64,000 bases of DNA from Ampullaceana balthica (GCA_944989445.1 CALYLW010000551.1:124124-188123); one strand, 5' to 3'; counted from the stretch's first letter, positions 11,893 to 23,461 are shown. Notes: generated by a model from the letters alone, not told the origin. Program-made: numbers and translations.

Positions 11893-12540
11893 CGGTGATG
11901 GCGAACCTATAGCACGCGTGTCACAGTCGCCACGCACAGCCTCATCAGCCGGCACGCGACTAAAATATTGCTTCCTTACTCAGACCAGCTCAGCCCCGAC
12001 CCCATATACTTGTTTCATAGGAGTTTTGGCACTTAGCTCTAACTATAAATAAGTGGGTTTTGGTTTGAATTTTGGCCACTCGGCCGTAAAAGTAATAAGT
12101 AAAATGTAAAAAAATCTTTTTTAAAAAAGGACACGATTTTATTACAAATATTTACAGACTAAAATGCGCTGATCTCCCCTGCTCTTGCTGTAAACACGGG
12201 AATTTGGTAAACAACGGCTGGAGTGAAACCAGTGAGCCGTTGAGGTCAACTCTAGCAGACGACTATACATTCTAAACAGTGATAAATAGAGATAAACTAA
12301 AAATTGATTAATTTAATTACGGTACATTCGATCGATCTGAAATTTTGACACAATGCATTGTCATCCAAGATCTATCTGTGGTAAAATTTTGAGATCTCTA
12401 GGACCATCAGAAGTGGTTTAATTTTACTTTTCAAGATTTGAAGGAAGGATGGATGGATGGTTACAACATACAAACAGTATGACTTAAATAAAAGCGTGTA
12501 AAAAGCGTGTAAAAAGGTCTTAAAAGGTTCGCCACCACGG
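11893..12540. mobile_element. MITE with CGGTGATGGCGAACCT ends, carrying a nested repeat
   Basis: Starts CGGTGATGGCGAACCTATAG and ends AAAAGGTTCGCCACCACGG, inverted repeats of hAT type. Flanks CCCTACAC and CTCTATAC match at 6 of 8. It contains a partial copy of the TAAATCC family (about 12140-12440). Confidence 0.78.
12140..12440 (+). repeat. TAAATCC-family repeat, subfamily A, partial, nested in a MITE
   Basis: Contains ATTAATTTAATTACGGTAC, ATTCGATCGATCTGAAATTT and a decayed right half. Neither inverted end survives. Confidence 0.68.
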
Positions 12541-14320
12541 CTCTATACGCATTATATATAAGTTCCTTCTATAATAAATATATCATTTAATGTAGTTAGC
12601 GGTAAAATCAAACAAGCTCAGAATAACCCTGATTTGGAAGACTATAATTCTGAGCAAGGGCTTGGACAATGTTTAATTATAAATACGTAGGGGAAAAAAA
12701 CACACTACTTTACACTATTTTATTTAGGAGTAACGATAATTTTGGACTATGTTTTGAGTGTTGAATGTGCCGTTGAAAATCGTTTATCTCTTATATGCCC
12801 CCCCCCCGCTCTTACGAGGCGGACATTTCATCTGTCGACATTTACACGCGGGGCCGAGTCGGAGACGCCCTCGAAAAATCCCGTCTCCGAGAATGTGTGA
12901 AGGCGTTTCCCCCCTCTTGATTACATTCATTCCCCGTTCTATCAATTGAGGATTTAATGCAGGAAACATCACTTCTTGCAGATACGGAGAAGGCCCGGGA
13001 GGGGGCGGGCGGGCGGGGGGGGGTAGATAAACACTTGACATGGCGAGCAGGCCTGTATACTGTATGTAATACATGTTTCGGTTTGTTAGTAGTGGGTAAA
13101 GATCGTGCGCGGCTGTTGGGACCTGTACGGTAATTTACGGAGATGTGATTTCATTGTGTTAGTTTTAAGTTGATGAAATACCAATTTTCGGCGCGTCATG
13201 TGTGAGAGAATCTTGAGCCCGAGCATGTTATTGTTGTTTGTTGGATGTTATTGTTGTTTGATGGGTTTCTCTTAAAAGTGTAAATTAAATTGTCATAGCA
13301 ATTCGGATGAATAAAAACGAAAGATCTTAGAAGAAACAACTAACAGCTCTGAAGAAAACCACAAAAAACAGCTTAGAAGTAAACAACAAACGGCTTTATA
13401 GAAAACAACGAACATCTTAGATGAAAACAACAAACAGCTAAGAAGACAAGAACAAACAGCTACAAGAAAACAAAAAAACAGCCGAGAAAAAACAGCTTTC
13501 AAGAAGAAAAAAAAATCCTCGATTAAAACCCCAAACAACCCAGCAGTCGCGAAATTTGACGATCAAACGAAAAGCTCATGAAAAGGTAGCATGGGGTCCA
13601 TGTAAGAAAAATAAATTCCAACTAGTTTTTTTTATTAAAAAAACGCTTAAGAAACTGACAAACTAAATACAACCAAATTCTCTTAGTGAAATAAAACTAC
13701 TTGTTTCTTTCTTTGAAAGTTGAATAACGTTTAAAGTTTTGTGCCACAGACGGTCGTAGTAACGTTGGTCGCGGAGGCTCTGTAACTCTTGCCGCAAATA
13801 ATGCCAGCACTAGTAGATTGTGGAGGGGGGGGGGCAATAGGTTGCGATGATGGGGATACATCTGTGGTTTATAGGGGTGGTTTTGTGCGCTGGTGTAATC
13901 GGGCGGTGGGCGGGTCACGGCGCGTGCGCGGATGTCGTTAGGATAAAATTCCCTCAAGACCTCTGGGAAAAACACGTGACGTAATACGTCATTATGATTT
14001 ATTGCACGTTTAACGTTTAAGTTAGAATTTACATTATAAAAGTTTACTGGGATATTAAAAGACGCAAACATTCATGTGGAGATTTTTTTTATTTCATTGA
14101 TGGTCAGTGTTCAGTACTAGTCTATGATCACGGTGAAACAATTTAACATTCGGATAATTTCATTGCAATGTCATTTTGTAAACTAAGATAAAGAAAGTCA
14201 AAAATTAACCACGGCTATGAAGATCAATACGGCTAGTCAAATGTTAACAATTTTGACACGGTTAACAAGTTGTTATGTCTAAATGAGCTTGAGAGAATTA
14301 AAATGAGTCAGCACCATATA
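12541..14320. other. No recognised gene
   Basis: Contains a GC-richer patch (12780-13025, with poly-C and poly-G runs), an imperfect AACAACAAACAGCTTAGAAG-type repeat at about 13310-13500, and AT-rich sequence. No convincing coding signal. Confidence 0.45.
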
Positions 14321-14328
14321 ATCCCTAT

Positions 14329-14398
14329 CAGAGGCGTCACTAGGTTTGGTGTCACCCAGGGTGGCCCGCCCTCACCGCACCCCCTAGTGACGCCACTG
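14329..14398. mobile_element. Short palindromic hAT-type MITE with TSD ATCCCTAT
   Basis: A 70-bp foldback-like element. Ends CAGAGGCGTCACTAGG and CCCTAGTGACGCCACTG are inverted repeats. It is flanked by perfect 8-bp duplications ATCCCTAT (14321-14328 and 14399-14406). Confidence 0.9.
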
Positions 14399-14414
14399 AT
14401 CCCTATCACGAACT

Positions 14415-14603
14415 CAGGGCCGGTCATAGCAATTGCGGGGCCCTATGCGGCTTAGTATGAAAAACTGATTGCGCGTGACCTAGTCTGGGAAGGGTTACGG
14501 AATTAATAAGAATAATATACGTTAAAATTAAGATAGGCGGGGCCTATGAAAGTGCAAAGCCCACTGCGGCCGTATAGGTTGCAGTGGCCTAAGATCGACC
14601 CTG
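14415..14603. mobile_element. hAT-type MITE (CAGGGCCGGTC ends)
   Basis: Starts CAGGGCCGGTCATAGCAATT and ends GCCTAAGATCGACCCTG. The flanking 8-mers CACGAACT and CACACACT match at 6 of 8 positions. Same family as 28466-28607. Confidence 0.75.
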
Positions 14604-14776
14604 CACACACTGGTCTTCTAGGGGGGGGGACAAAAAAAATTAATAATGCCCCCTTGAATAAAAGAGTTGTTTTGATGTGTACCGCTGAAAGTTAAACACA
14701 TTTTTTATTTTACACGCTGTGGTTTTCAAGATTTTAAACAGCATCGTTAGTATATCAACACATCCACCAAACGAAG

Positions 14777-16178
14777 CAGCACTGAAATGTCCCATGACTT
14801 CTATCAGCACTGAACTATCTCATGACTTCTATCAGCACTGAACTATCTCATGACTTCTATCAGCACTGAAATGTCCCATGACTTCTATCAGCACTGAAAT
14901 GTCCCATGACTTCTATCAGCACTGAAATGTCATATGACTTCTATCAGCACTGAAATGTCCCATGACTTCTATCAGCACTGAAATGTCCTATGACTTCTAT
15001 CAGCACTGAACTATCTCATGACTTCTATCAGCACTGAACTATCTCATGACTTCTATCAGCACTGAAATGTCTCATGACTTTTATCTGCACTGAAAATGTC
15101 TCATGACTTCTATCAGCACTGAAATGTCCTATGACTTCTATCAGCACTGAAATGTCTCATGACTTTTATCTGCACTGAAAATGTCTGATGACTTCTATCA
15201 GCACTGAAATGTCCTATGACTTCTATCAGCACTGAAATGTCTCATGACTTCTATCAGCACTGAAATGTCTCATGACTTTTATCTGCACTGAAAATATCTC
15301 ATGACTTCTATCAGCACTGAAATGTCCCATGACTTCTATCAGCACTGAAATGTCTCATGACTTCTATCAGCACTGAAATGTCCCATGACTTCTATCAGCA
15401 CTGAACTATCTCATGACTTCTATCAGCACTGAAATGTCCCATGACTTCTATCAGCACTGAAATGTCCCATGACTTCTATCAGCAGAAATGTCTCATGACT
15501 TCTATCAGCACTGAACTATCTCATGACTTCTATCAGCACTGAAATGTCCCATGACTTCTATCAGCACTGAACTATCTCATGACTTCTATCAGCACTGAAA
15601 ATTCCCATGACTTCTATCAGCACTGAAATGTCTCATGACATCTATCAGCACTGAAATGTCCCATGACTTCTATCAGCACTGAAATGTCCCATGACTTCTA
15701 TCAGCACTGAAATGTCCCATGACTTCTATCAGCACTGAAATGTCTCATGACTTCTATCAGCACTGAAATGTCCCATGACTTCTATCAGCACTGAAATGTC
15801 CCATGACATCTATCAGCACTGAAATGTCCCATGACTTCTATCAGCACTGAAATGTCCCATGACTTCTATCAGCACTGAAATGTCTCATGACATCTATCAG
15901 CACTGAAATGTCTCATGACATCTATCAGCACTGAAATGTCCCATGACTTTTATCAGCACTGAAATGTCCCATGACTTCTATCAGCACTGAAATGTCCCAT
16001 GACTTCTATCAGCACTGAAATGTCCCATGACTTCTATCAGCACTGAAATGTCCCATGACTTCTATCAGCACTGAAATGTCCCATGACTTCTATCAGCACT
16101 GAACTATCTCATGACTTCTATCAGCACTGAACTATCTCATGACTTCTATCAGCACTGAAATGTCTCATGACTCCTATC
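14777..16178 (+). repeat. 28-bp satellite array, about 50 copies
   Basis: Unit ATGTCCCATGACTTCTATCA plus GCACTGAA. At least three interspersed variants: ATGTCCC, ATGTCTC and CTATCTC in the first part, with rarer ACATCTATC and TTTTATCTGC forms. The array is 1.4 kb and its ends blend into unique sequence. Confidence 0.95.
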
Positions 16179-16488
16179 AAAATAATACTGATAAACACGA
16201 TAAGCCTGTCAACTTGATTCATTGCGTGGTTTTACTTTTGACGCCCATATGTTAATTCAGTAGGTCTGATTTTCCCCTCCTATTCCTTTGAATCACTTCC
16301 TTATAAAATGCGTAGACATTCTGCTACGGTCTGGTTGACGTTTATGTATCCAGTGGCGCTGCTGTCGTAACAAAGATCTCCTGGAGTTGGTCCCGTTGTT
16401 GTGTCTGTCATCAATTGGACGACATGTCTGGTTGTAAGTAATCGAACTCCTTTGATGACGTGGAATAGATTGCCCGAGGAAAACAGGA

Positions 16489-16852
16489 AAACCAACACTC
16501 TATCAACATTTAAAACCAACACTCTATCAACATTTAAAACCAACACTCTATCAACCTTTAAAACCAACACTCTATCCACATTTAAAACCAACACTCTATC
16601 AGCATTTAAAACAAACACTCACTTTATCAACATTTAAAACTAACACTCTATCACATTTAAAACCACACTATATCAACATTTAAAACCAACACTCTATCAA
16701 CATTTAAAACCAACACTCTATCAACATTTAAAACCACACTCTATCAACATTTAAAACCAACACTCTATCAACATTTAAAACCAACACTCTATCAACATTT
16801 AAAACCAACACCCTATCACATTTAAAACCAACACTCTATCAGCATTTAAAAC
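16489..16852 (+). repeat. 24-bp minisatellite, about 15 copies
   Basis: Unit CAACATTTAAAACCAACACT plus CTAT. Because 24 is a multiple of 3, a Thr/Lys-rich (TNTLSTFK) frame stays open over the first copies. Small deletions later break it, so it is not coding. Confidence 0.92.
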
Positions 16853-17115
16853 TCTAATAAAAATGCAAGGCTAGACATCAACCATGGATAAGCTTAGGAC
16901 GCACTAATCTTCTGTATAGAAGGAGCGTGTGTAACAGATAACATAAAATAAGATCACGTGATGCAATTGCTGACTGTCTCCGCTGGCGTCCAGAAGCAAG
17001 TCAGGTCTTGAGAAGTTGTGATGGTGTCATGAAGAAATAAGAAATAATTAACAGAGAGTAACACCAACGGTTAAGATGACGTCGTGTCTTGAAGAACTTG
17101 AACTTGAACTATCCC

Positions 17116-17282
17116 TTAACCCGTCGTTGGGTCGTTGGGGTACCATCGTGAACTGCACACTATCTCACGCCATTTGTCCCGGTCCTGTGCTGCCTTTTGA
17201 GAGTCGCTGAATGACAGGCCGGTCCACTCTTTGATATCGTCTTCCCATCTCTTCCTTTGTCTGCCTCTTTTCCTTCCTCCCT
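17116..17282 (-). pseudogene. LINE polyprotein C-terminal fragment
   Basis: On the minus strand a frame reads GRKRGRQRKRWEDDIKEWTG, LSFSDSQKAAQDRDKWREIV, CSSRWYPNDPTTG and a stop at 17116-17118. R-x-R-K-R-W-x-D-x-I-K-E-W-T-G with a later D-R-x-x-W-R is the recurrent C-terminal signature seen after the reverse transcriptase domain of many invertebrate non-LTR retrotransposons. The 5' side ends abruptly at about 17282, as expected of a 5'-truncated copy. Confidence 0.75.
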
Positions 17283-17439
17283 AGACGTCGTGTCTATTGA
17301 CCACATATTACCGGATATCGATGTGTTGTGCCGAAAATACCAGTTCGCTACACCATATTGCTGCATGCCACATATAGCTGTATGGCACATATTGCTGTAT
17401 GCAACATACTGTTTGTTGCAATCACATTCACTGTTTGGC

Positions 17440-17850
17440 GCCCCCCCCCCATATCTTGTCTCCATCTCTCCCATTAGCCGCTCTGTCTCTGCTTCTCCCC
17501 CTGCTGCTGTCTTGCGTCTATTTCTTTTCCTCTCTGTTTTTTTAAAAATCGATCTCTTTGTTTATATCTCTCTGGCTACCGCTATCTTCTTTAATCTCAT
17601 TTCTCTACAATTCCTTAACACTTCCCCTGTCTCCTCCGTCCCTCACATACCCGTCAACTTTCTATTAATCTGTCTTCTCCAACTCTCGGTCTTACTAACC
17701 TCTCTTTCTTCCCATGTCCCCCCACCCGCTTGTTTTTCGACATCACCCGCTCTTCCTCCTACCTCTCATCCTAGAATTTTTTTTCCAGCGTCTTTCCCTT
17801 CACGTCTCCCCCTTAATCTTTCTCTCCCCTCTCCCCCTTCCCTGTCCATA
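17440..17850 (+). repeat. Pyrimidine-rich tract
   Basis: About 400 bases that are mostly C and T (CCCCCCCCCC, CTCTCCC, CCTCCTACC). The open frame across it reads as Ser/Pro/Leu/Phe low complexity, the expected product of such a tract. Confidence 0.75.
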
Positions 17851-18056
17851 AAAGATAGAGCTGTAGTGACAGCAGACATTCCTGTTTGGCGTGGAATGGG
17901 GACAGCATAGTGCCGCGCTTGCATTCCATTGTTGGTAACTGCCTACGGTGTCTATACCAACCAGCGACTTAACAATGTATCAGTACCTTACTGTCCAAGC
18001 AAGTCTTCATCAGGAACCTAAAAATGTCAATCGCTGACGTTTTTATCTTGATGTAC

Positions 18057-18215
18057 CGCTAGATTTCGTCCGTTGAAAGATGGTGGACTCACAATGAAGA
18101 TACGAGATGAGAAGATTTCGTCCGTTGAAAGATGGTAGACTCACAATAAAGATACGAGATGAGTAGATTTAGTCCGTTGAAAGATGGTAGACTCACAGTA
18201 AAGATACGAGATGAG
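18057..18215 (+). repeat. Tandem triplicate of about 53 bp
   Basis: Three copies of a unit containing CGTCCGTTGAAAGATGGT, GACTCACAATAAAGATACG and AGATGAG. Confidence 0.85.
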
Positions 18216-18299
18216 TACCGAGAAAAATCGCATTTCATTCAATAAAAGTACCTAAGTAGTAAGTGCAGGACTTATGAAATCAAGCCAACCAACATTTTT

Positions 18300-18790
18300 T
18301 AAATCCCTTATAATAACTTAACCGGCGTCTCTTTCTGTCTGTCTGTCATCATCTCTGTCTTGGGCGGGCGGAAAAACAAAAGTCAAAAATGACCCACTTA
18401 CTTCCCGTGATCCGATCAAGCTGAAATTTGGCGCACGGATTCGTCTCACCTAACAATGCATCGTATCAAAATTTCAGATCGATCGAACGTACCTTAATTA
18501 AATTAATGCATTTTTAGTTTATCCTTATATGAGGTATGTAATTCAAATTCACTGTTTGTTATTGTTTTTTTCCACGTGAAAGTTTGAGTTGACGCGTTGA
18601 GGCGATCCATCGACGTACCCGCGTGCTTTTGTTTACATTTTACGTGTCACGCTGAGCTCGGTCAAGCGAATCGGTGACCAGACTTTTCCCCCTCTACCAT
18701 CGGGTTATGAAGCAAAGTTGAGTTACGACAGATTCAGTCTGTAAATATTTGTAAATACTTTTAGTTATGTCTCATATATAAGGGATTTAT
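18300..18790 (-). repeat. TAAATCC-family repeat, subfamily A, minus orientation, tandem copy 1
   Basis: Complete copy with inverted ends TAAATCCCTTATAA at 18300 and TATATAAGGGATTTA at 18790. It has the core, the GGGCGGGCGGAAAAAC tract and TTTACATTTTACGTGTCA. Confidence 0.84.
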
Positions 18791-18825
18791 AGTCAAAAAC
18801 TTTGTTTTTACGGGTTTGTTTTTAT

Positions 18826-19253
18826 TAAATCCCTTATATTAACTTCGCGGCCGTCTCTGTCGTCATCTCTCTCTGTCGTGATCTCTGTCTTGGGCGGGCG
18901 GAAAAACAAAAGTAAAAAATGACCTACTTCCCGTGATCCGATCAAGCTGAAATTTGGCACACGGACCCGTGTCACCTAACAATGCATCGTATCAAAATTT
19001 CAGATCGATCGAACGTACCTTAATTAAATTAATGCATTTGTAGTTTATCCTTATATGAGGTATGTAATTCAAATTCACTGTTTGTTATTGTTGTTTTCCC
19101 ACGTGAATGTTTGAGTTGACGCGACCCATCAAAGTACCGCGTGCTTTTGTTTACATTTTACGTGTCATGCTGAGCTCAGCCCAGGGTTATGAAGCAAAGT
19201 TGAGTTAAGAGTTTCAAAATACTGTTAGTTATGTCTCATTTATCGGAGATTTA
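18826..19253 (-). repeat. TAAATCC-family repeat, subfamily A, minus orientation, tandem copy 2
   Basis: Second head-to-tail copy, separated from the first by the same linker (TAGTCAAAAACTTTG, TTTTTACGGG). The distal inverted end is mutated (TTATCGGAGATTTATAGTC). Confidence 0.82.
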
Positions 19254-19832
19254 TAGTCATAAACTTTGTTTTTACGTGTTTGTTTTATTATATTTGTTGT
19301 TTAACCTATCTACAATATCTTCTAATTTGATGAGTGATTGCGATCCGAGCAAAATGCCAGTCTTAGTTCGCATGGTTGCTAACTAACACTATTGTTATTA
19401 CACATTTAAATGCTTTTTTCACTCTTGGGATAGAGCAAAGATATTCTCAATTTAAATAATTAGAAACTTGATAGTTGCAAGTAACGTCGAAATTCATGCT
19501 CTTTATCTCCCTTCGCATTTCATTTACATCTCCCCTCACTTATAATTTTATCTCCCTTCAAAAAGTTTTTCTTAACTATTTTTCTTTAAAAAGTTATATT
19601 ATTACTCCCTGCAAACGAGTGAAGAATTTGGTTGTTTCTTGAGCTGGGAAAGTGTGTGTGTGTGTGGGCGGGGGGTGGGGGTAAATTTATCCTTTAATAT
19701 TCTAACCGATCTTAACAAAAAGGGCCCCATCATATCAGCCCTGAAAAATTAGTTTGAAAAATGGCCCCTTAACTATTTGGCCCCATGTAAAGGAAACAAT
19801 CAGTTTTTGTTGATTAACCCGAAAATCCACAG
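19254..19832. other. No recognised gene
   Basis: AT-rich sequence with a GT-rich stretch at about 19650-19682 followed by poly-G. No coding signal. Confidence 0.45.
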
Positions 19833-20053
19833 CCCCTCTCTAATGCTGGACCCCTCTCTAGTGCTGGACCCCTCTCTAATGCTGGATCCCTCTCTAGTGC
19901 TGGACCCCTCTCTAGTGCTGGACCCCTCTCTAGTGCTGGACCCCTCTCCAGTGCCGGACCCCTCTCCAGTGCTGGACCCTTCTCTAGTGCTGGACCCCTC
20001 TCTAGTGCTGTACCCCTCTCTAGTGCTGGAACCCTCTCTAGTGCTGGAACCCT
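19833..20053 (+). repeat. 18-bp minisatellite, about 12 copies
   Basis: Unit CCCTCTCTAGTGCTGGAC. 18 is a multiple of 3, so both strands show long low-complexity frames (SLVLDP on plus, GSSTRE on minus). No splice or start context supports coding. Confidence 0.92.
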
Positions 20054-20589
20054 CCCCGCTTCTCTTCACCTCTCCCACACTATGTGCCCTCTAAGGCCCG
20101 ACAATTTAAACAGACTACCTACCCCCCCCCCAACACCCCTTTCCCCCTGCACCATTCCCTTAAATGAAACGAAACGATTAAGAATTCCGACGGTGCAACG
20201 TTCCATCTCATTTCCATATTGCATCGAAGAAGAGTGTAATCCCTTGTTTGTATCACACGCATGGCGCCCAGAGGACTGCTTGGGAATACAGACGCGCCTT
20301 TTGTTTCACACGATGATCCCCAGTGTAGCCTGGATAACCGCCGTCAGCAAAGAGTCGCGTGCCCCACAGCGCTTCGTTAGCAACAAAACGGGGTTTACCC
20401 ATATGGGGCGTGGCACAACCACATGTTCCACGGCAAAGATTTTTGTTTGCTCTACAGTTTTGTGTTTCTTGGTCTGTTTGTTGTTTCTTTTAAAGATGAC
20501 AAATGCACCTTTGAGAAAACCAACTTACACAATCCGGTCAAATGACCCAATGTTGATGGATGCAGATATATATCTATCTATATATATAT

Positions 20590-20890
20590 AATTCACCAGA
20601 AATTAGGACAAGCGCAAGTCGCGAGAATATAAGCGTGACGAATGACCCTCGCTAGGGTCGACCAATCACAGTTTATGGTTGGCAAGCGAGGGTGGTGGGA
20701 GGGGGGAGGCTCAACCGCAGTGTGCATGCCTCGAGACCAAAACTGCGCCGGCGGTCCCTCCAAAGTCAACTCGCGTTGTTCCCATTTCTTCGTCCTGCTG
20801 TGTGTCCGTTCTTTCCCCCTTTCTTTGCACTATCATTTTTTAGCAAGTCTGCGGAGAATGCTACGCGGCGGGTCGTATCTAGTTGTCATT
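20590..20890 (+). repeat. SINE-like repeat, form without tRNA segment
   Basis: Begins ATTCACCAGAAATTAGGAC, then GACCCTCGCTAGGGTCGACC, ATCACAGTTTATGGTTGGC, CTCGAGACCAA, ACTCGCGTTGTTCC, CTTTCCCCCTTTCTTTGCAC and ends near GCGGGTCGTATCTAGTT. Copies occur at 32563-32840 (+) and 48540-48838 (-). No coding capacity. Confidence 0.78.
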
Positions 20891-21817
20891 ATTTAGTGAA
20901 GGGATTGCATCATGACATAATTCTAAGTGCCGCAATCTGTCGATTAATTGAATGAAATCAGTGGCAATAAAGTTTATTGAATTGTATCCACTGGTGTTGA
21001 AATATGGTGTAAAGAACTGGCAACACTTTTTCCTCTAAATGAAGCCGCCGAGTTTTCATTGGGCCCATTCTTGAAGTGGGCATTCCCTTAATTTACCCAT
21101 CCATTGGATTAACGCGCACAATCCATACATTTTCCACCAGCCCTTGCTGCTCAAAATTATTAAAATATCCCCCTTATATAATAAAAAGATATGTTCCGTG
21201 CGGTCATCGATAGCGATTGGTCCCTCAAACACATATGACTCCTACAGCCAATCATATTGAACACGTTTACGCGGTCGTTCAAAACGAGTTATTTTTGGTG
21301 CAGTATTTCTTCCAAGACTTTATTTTGAGTTATGCGCGTTGGGATTTATAGTCAAAAGCTCTGATTTTAAGAGTTATTTATTTTAACTATAATGAATAGT
21401 ATTTGATGCACATGTATTCGGTCGAGATGGCGGTTGGAGGAGAGTTACAACATGCCACCGAACGGTGGCGGAACGTCCTTGGACGGGTTTGTTGCTTGTT
21501 TAATCATAAAATCGAAACGTTTTTTTTTACAAATTATTTTTTTTTGGCTAGAATTGCAGCATTTGTACAAACAATGATTTTTTCCTACTAGATCACATAG
21601 CTTGACTGCCATAGTTCCGAAACCCTGACTTTAATTCATCTCCAACCACTTGCCCATAAAGATGTTATCATATTTCATCTCTTGTAAACACCGCCTGGAG
21701 GACTGCCCTGCGTGCCCACATCTGCCGTGGGCCTTATTGTTATTGTTAGTATTTTATTTGGCATTTTAAACAAGTACGTGAGCTCTGTCTTTGCCTTTGT
21801 GATCTTCCGCCATGACA
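20891..21817. other. No recognised gene; scattered repeat debris
   Basis: Includes GAGTTATTTTTGGTGCAGTA (about 21288), a piece of the dispersed repeat seen at 5445 and 43354, and GGGATTTATAGTCAAAAGCT (about 21339), a scrap of the TAAATCC family linker. Confidence 0.5.
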
Positions 21818-22040
21818 GTGGGGGGGGCAAACTTTTCAGGTCAAGGGCGGCATCAGTGGGCCTTGAAACGCCAAAGTACCGCGCCTCAGTTCAAGTCTAA
21901 CATGTCAACTTTGAAAAAAATATTGACGTTTCCAAATTTGCTGCAGGGTTTTGATTGCGGCATAGAACCCAGTAATGGGCCGCAGTTTTCCCAGCCTTCG
22001 TCAGCATCAACTATGTCAACATCAAGTAACGCTAAATTTT
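21818..22040 (+). mobile_element. hAT-derived fragment related to 10478-10630
   Basis: GGGGCAAACTTTTCAGGTC, GGCGGCATCAGTGGGCC and CAGTTCAAGTCTAACATGTC share order and wording with the segment at 10478-10630. The CAGTGGGGG start fits a hAT end. No partner end seen. Confidence 0.5.
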
Positions 22041-22569
22041 AAAATTAAAGCTTGATTTTTCTTTTCGTATTTATTAAGTTTTTACTTTTGTCTAGATTTT
22101 TGAAAGGCAATTAAACAAACACATTGATAGACCTTGTCATTTCATGGCAATACTAAATTAATAGATATATCCGCGTTATTCAGTTGGACTAATTTCATTA
22201 ATCAAATGTACGAGAATTCTGCCATGGTTTATCTTTACAGCTATCTGTTAATTCTAAGTTGCTTTTTTTGTCAGTATAGTGGACTTGAGCAAGACAAATT
22301 TATAATAACAAACGTTTTTGAATTGTAATTTTGCGTCTATCTATACTTTTTTATGAAAACAAATGTTTTAAGAAAACCTTGTCTTAAAATAGTAACATTA
22401 CGTAACACTGTATGACGATTTTCCGGCTTTCTGAAGAACAAACCTTACTGCGCTACCCAAATTAAAAACTTTTGGAATATTGTCTTTACCACCTTTAATA
22501 ACCACAGTTGCAGATGAAAGAAACACTAAATTAGAATAAAACAACTCGTAAAAACAAAGTTTTTGACTA

Positions 22570-22946
22570 TAAATCCCTTATGTATGAGACATAACTTAAT
22601 TATGTTCAAAAGTGACAAACATTTACAGACTGAAACCGAAATTATCTCCCTTGGCTTTAAAACTAGGTCAAAACTCTAGCAGACGATGACTAAACATTCC
22701 AAATAGTGATTTATATAGATAAACTAAAAATGCATTAATTTAATTATGGTACGTTCGATCGATCTGAAATTTTGAAGCGATGCATTGTTAGGTGAGACGG
22801 GTCCGTGTGCCAAATTTCAGCTCGATGGCTTCACTGGAAGTGGGTCATTTTCGACTTTTGTTTTTCAGTGGGCGGACGGGCGTCGCGGTCGAGAGACGAA
22901 GAGGGACGACGAATGAGACGGCGGTGAAGTTAATATAAGGGATTTA
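22570..22946 (+). repeat. TAAATCC-family repeat, subfamily A, tandem with a subfamily B copy
   Basis: From TAAATCCCTTATGTATGAG to GTTAATATAAGGGATTTA, with the ATTATGGTACGTTCGATCGA core. It is joined by the standard linker to a subfamily B copy. Confidence 0.82.
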
Positions 22947-22982
22947 ATAAGAAAAACCCGTAAAAAACCAAGTTTTTGACTA

Positions 22983-23461
22983 TAAATCCTTTATGTACGA
23001 GAAGTAACTAAAAGAATGTTCATTATAATACGCAGCGCCAGACCATCCAGAAATACAAAATTGCAGTTGTGTCGTAAAACATGTTTAATATAATGCGCAC
23101 CGATCAGGAATATGTTTATAAAAAGAGCTGTCAATAAAATACGCACCTTATTGCGCGACAGAAAGGTTGTTCAATATAATACGCACCGCGACGCTCTATC
23201 TCAAAAAATAGCATGATACATAGGAATAAATAAAATAATCTAAAAAATCAATAATTTAATTACGGTACATGCGATCGATCAGAAATTTTGATACATTGTT
23301 TTTATCATTGGTACGAAACTGCCTGCAAAATTTCAGCTCGCTATCTTGCGAGCAAGTGGGTTAAAAATCGATCAAAAGTTTTGGCGACAACGTCGGTCGG
23401 TCGGTCGGTCGGTCGGTCGGTCGGTCGGCCGCAGACACCACGAGTTAATATAAAGGATTTA
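22983..23461 (+). repeat. TAAATCC-family repeat, subfamily B
   Basis: From TAAATCCTTTATGTACGAG to GTTAATATAAAGGATTTA. The left half carries four spaced copies of a TATAATACGCACC-like motif (about 23025, 23089, 23133 and 23175). The right half has the family core and ends in a (GGTC)n tract of about 32 bases. Confidence 0.82.
23397..23429 (+). repeat. (GGTC)n microsatellite inside a subfamily B repeat
   Basis: Eight GGTC units in the variable tract near the right end of the repeat at 22983-23461. Confidence 0.9.

Noticed and set aside
13697..14071. A 124-codon minus-strand frame
   Set aside because: No known motif, and it includes a poly-G/poly-C run. No splice or neighbouring exon evidence.
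14777..16178. CRISPR-like direct repeats
   Set aside because: The units abut with no unique spacers, and the DNA is eukaryotic. It is a satellite array. The same holds for the arrays at 4323, 8475 and 26345.
17257..17910. A 217-codon open frame
   Set aside because: It is Ser/Pro/Leu/Phe low complexity across a pyrimidine-rich tract and overlaps a LINE fragment on the other strand.
19777..20094. Periodic LDPSLV frame and its GSSTRE counterpart on minus
   Set aside because: Product of the 18-bp minisatellite. Both strands are open, with no gene context.
20082..20591. A 169-codon plus-strand frame
   Set aside because: No recognisable domain, a tandem array at its start and a TA microsatellite at its end. 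No splice or promoter context.
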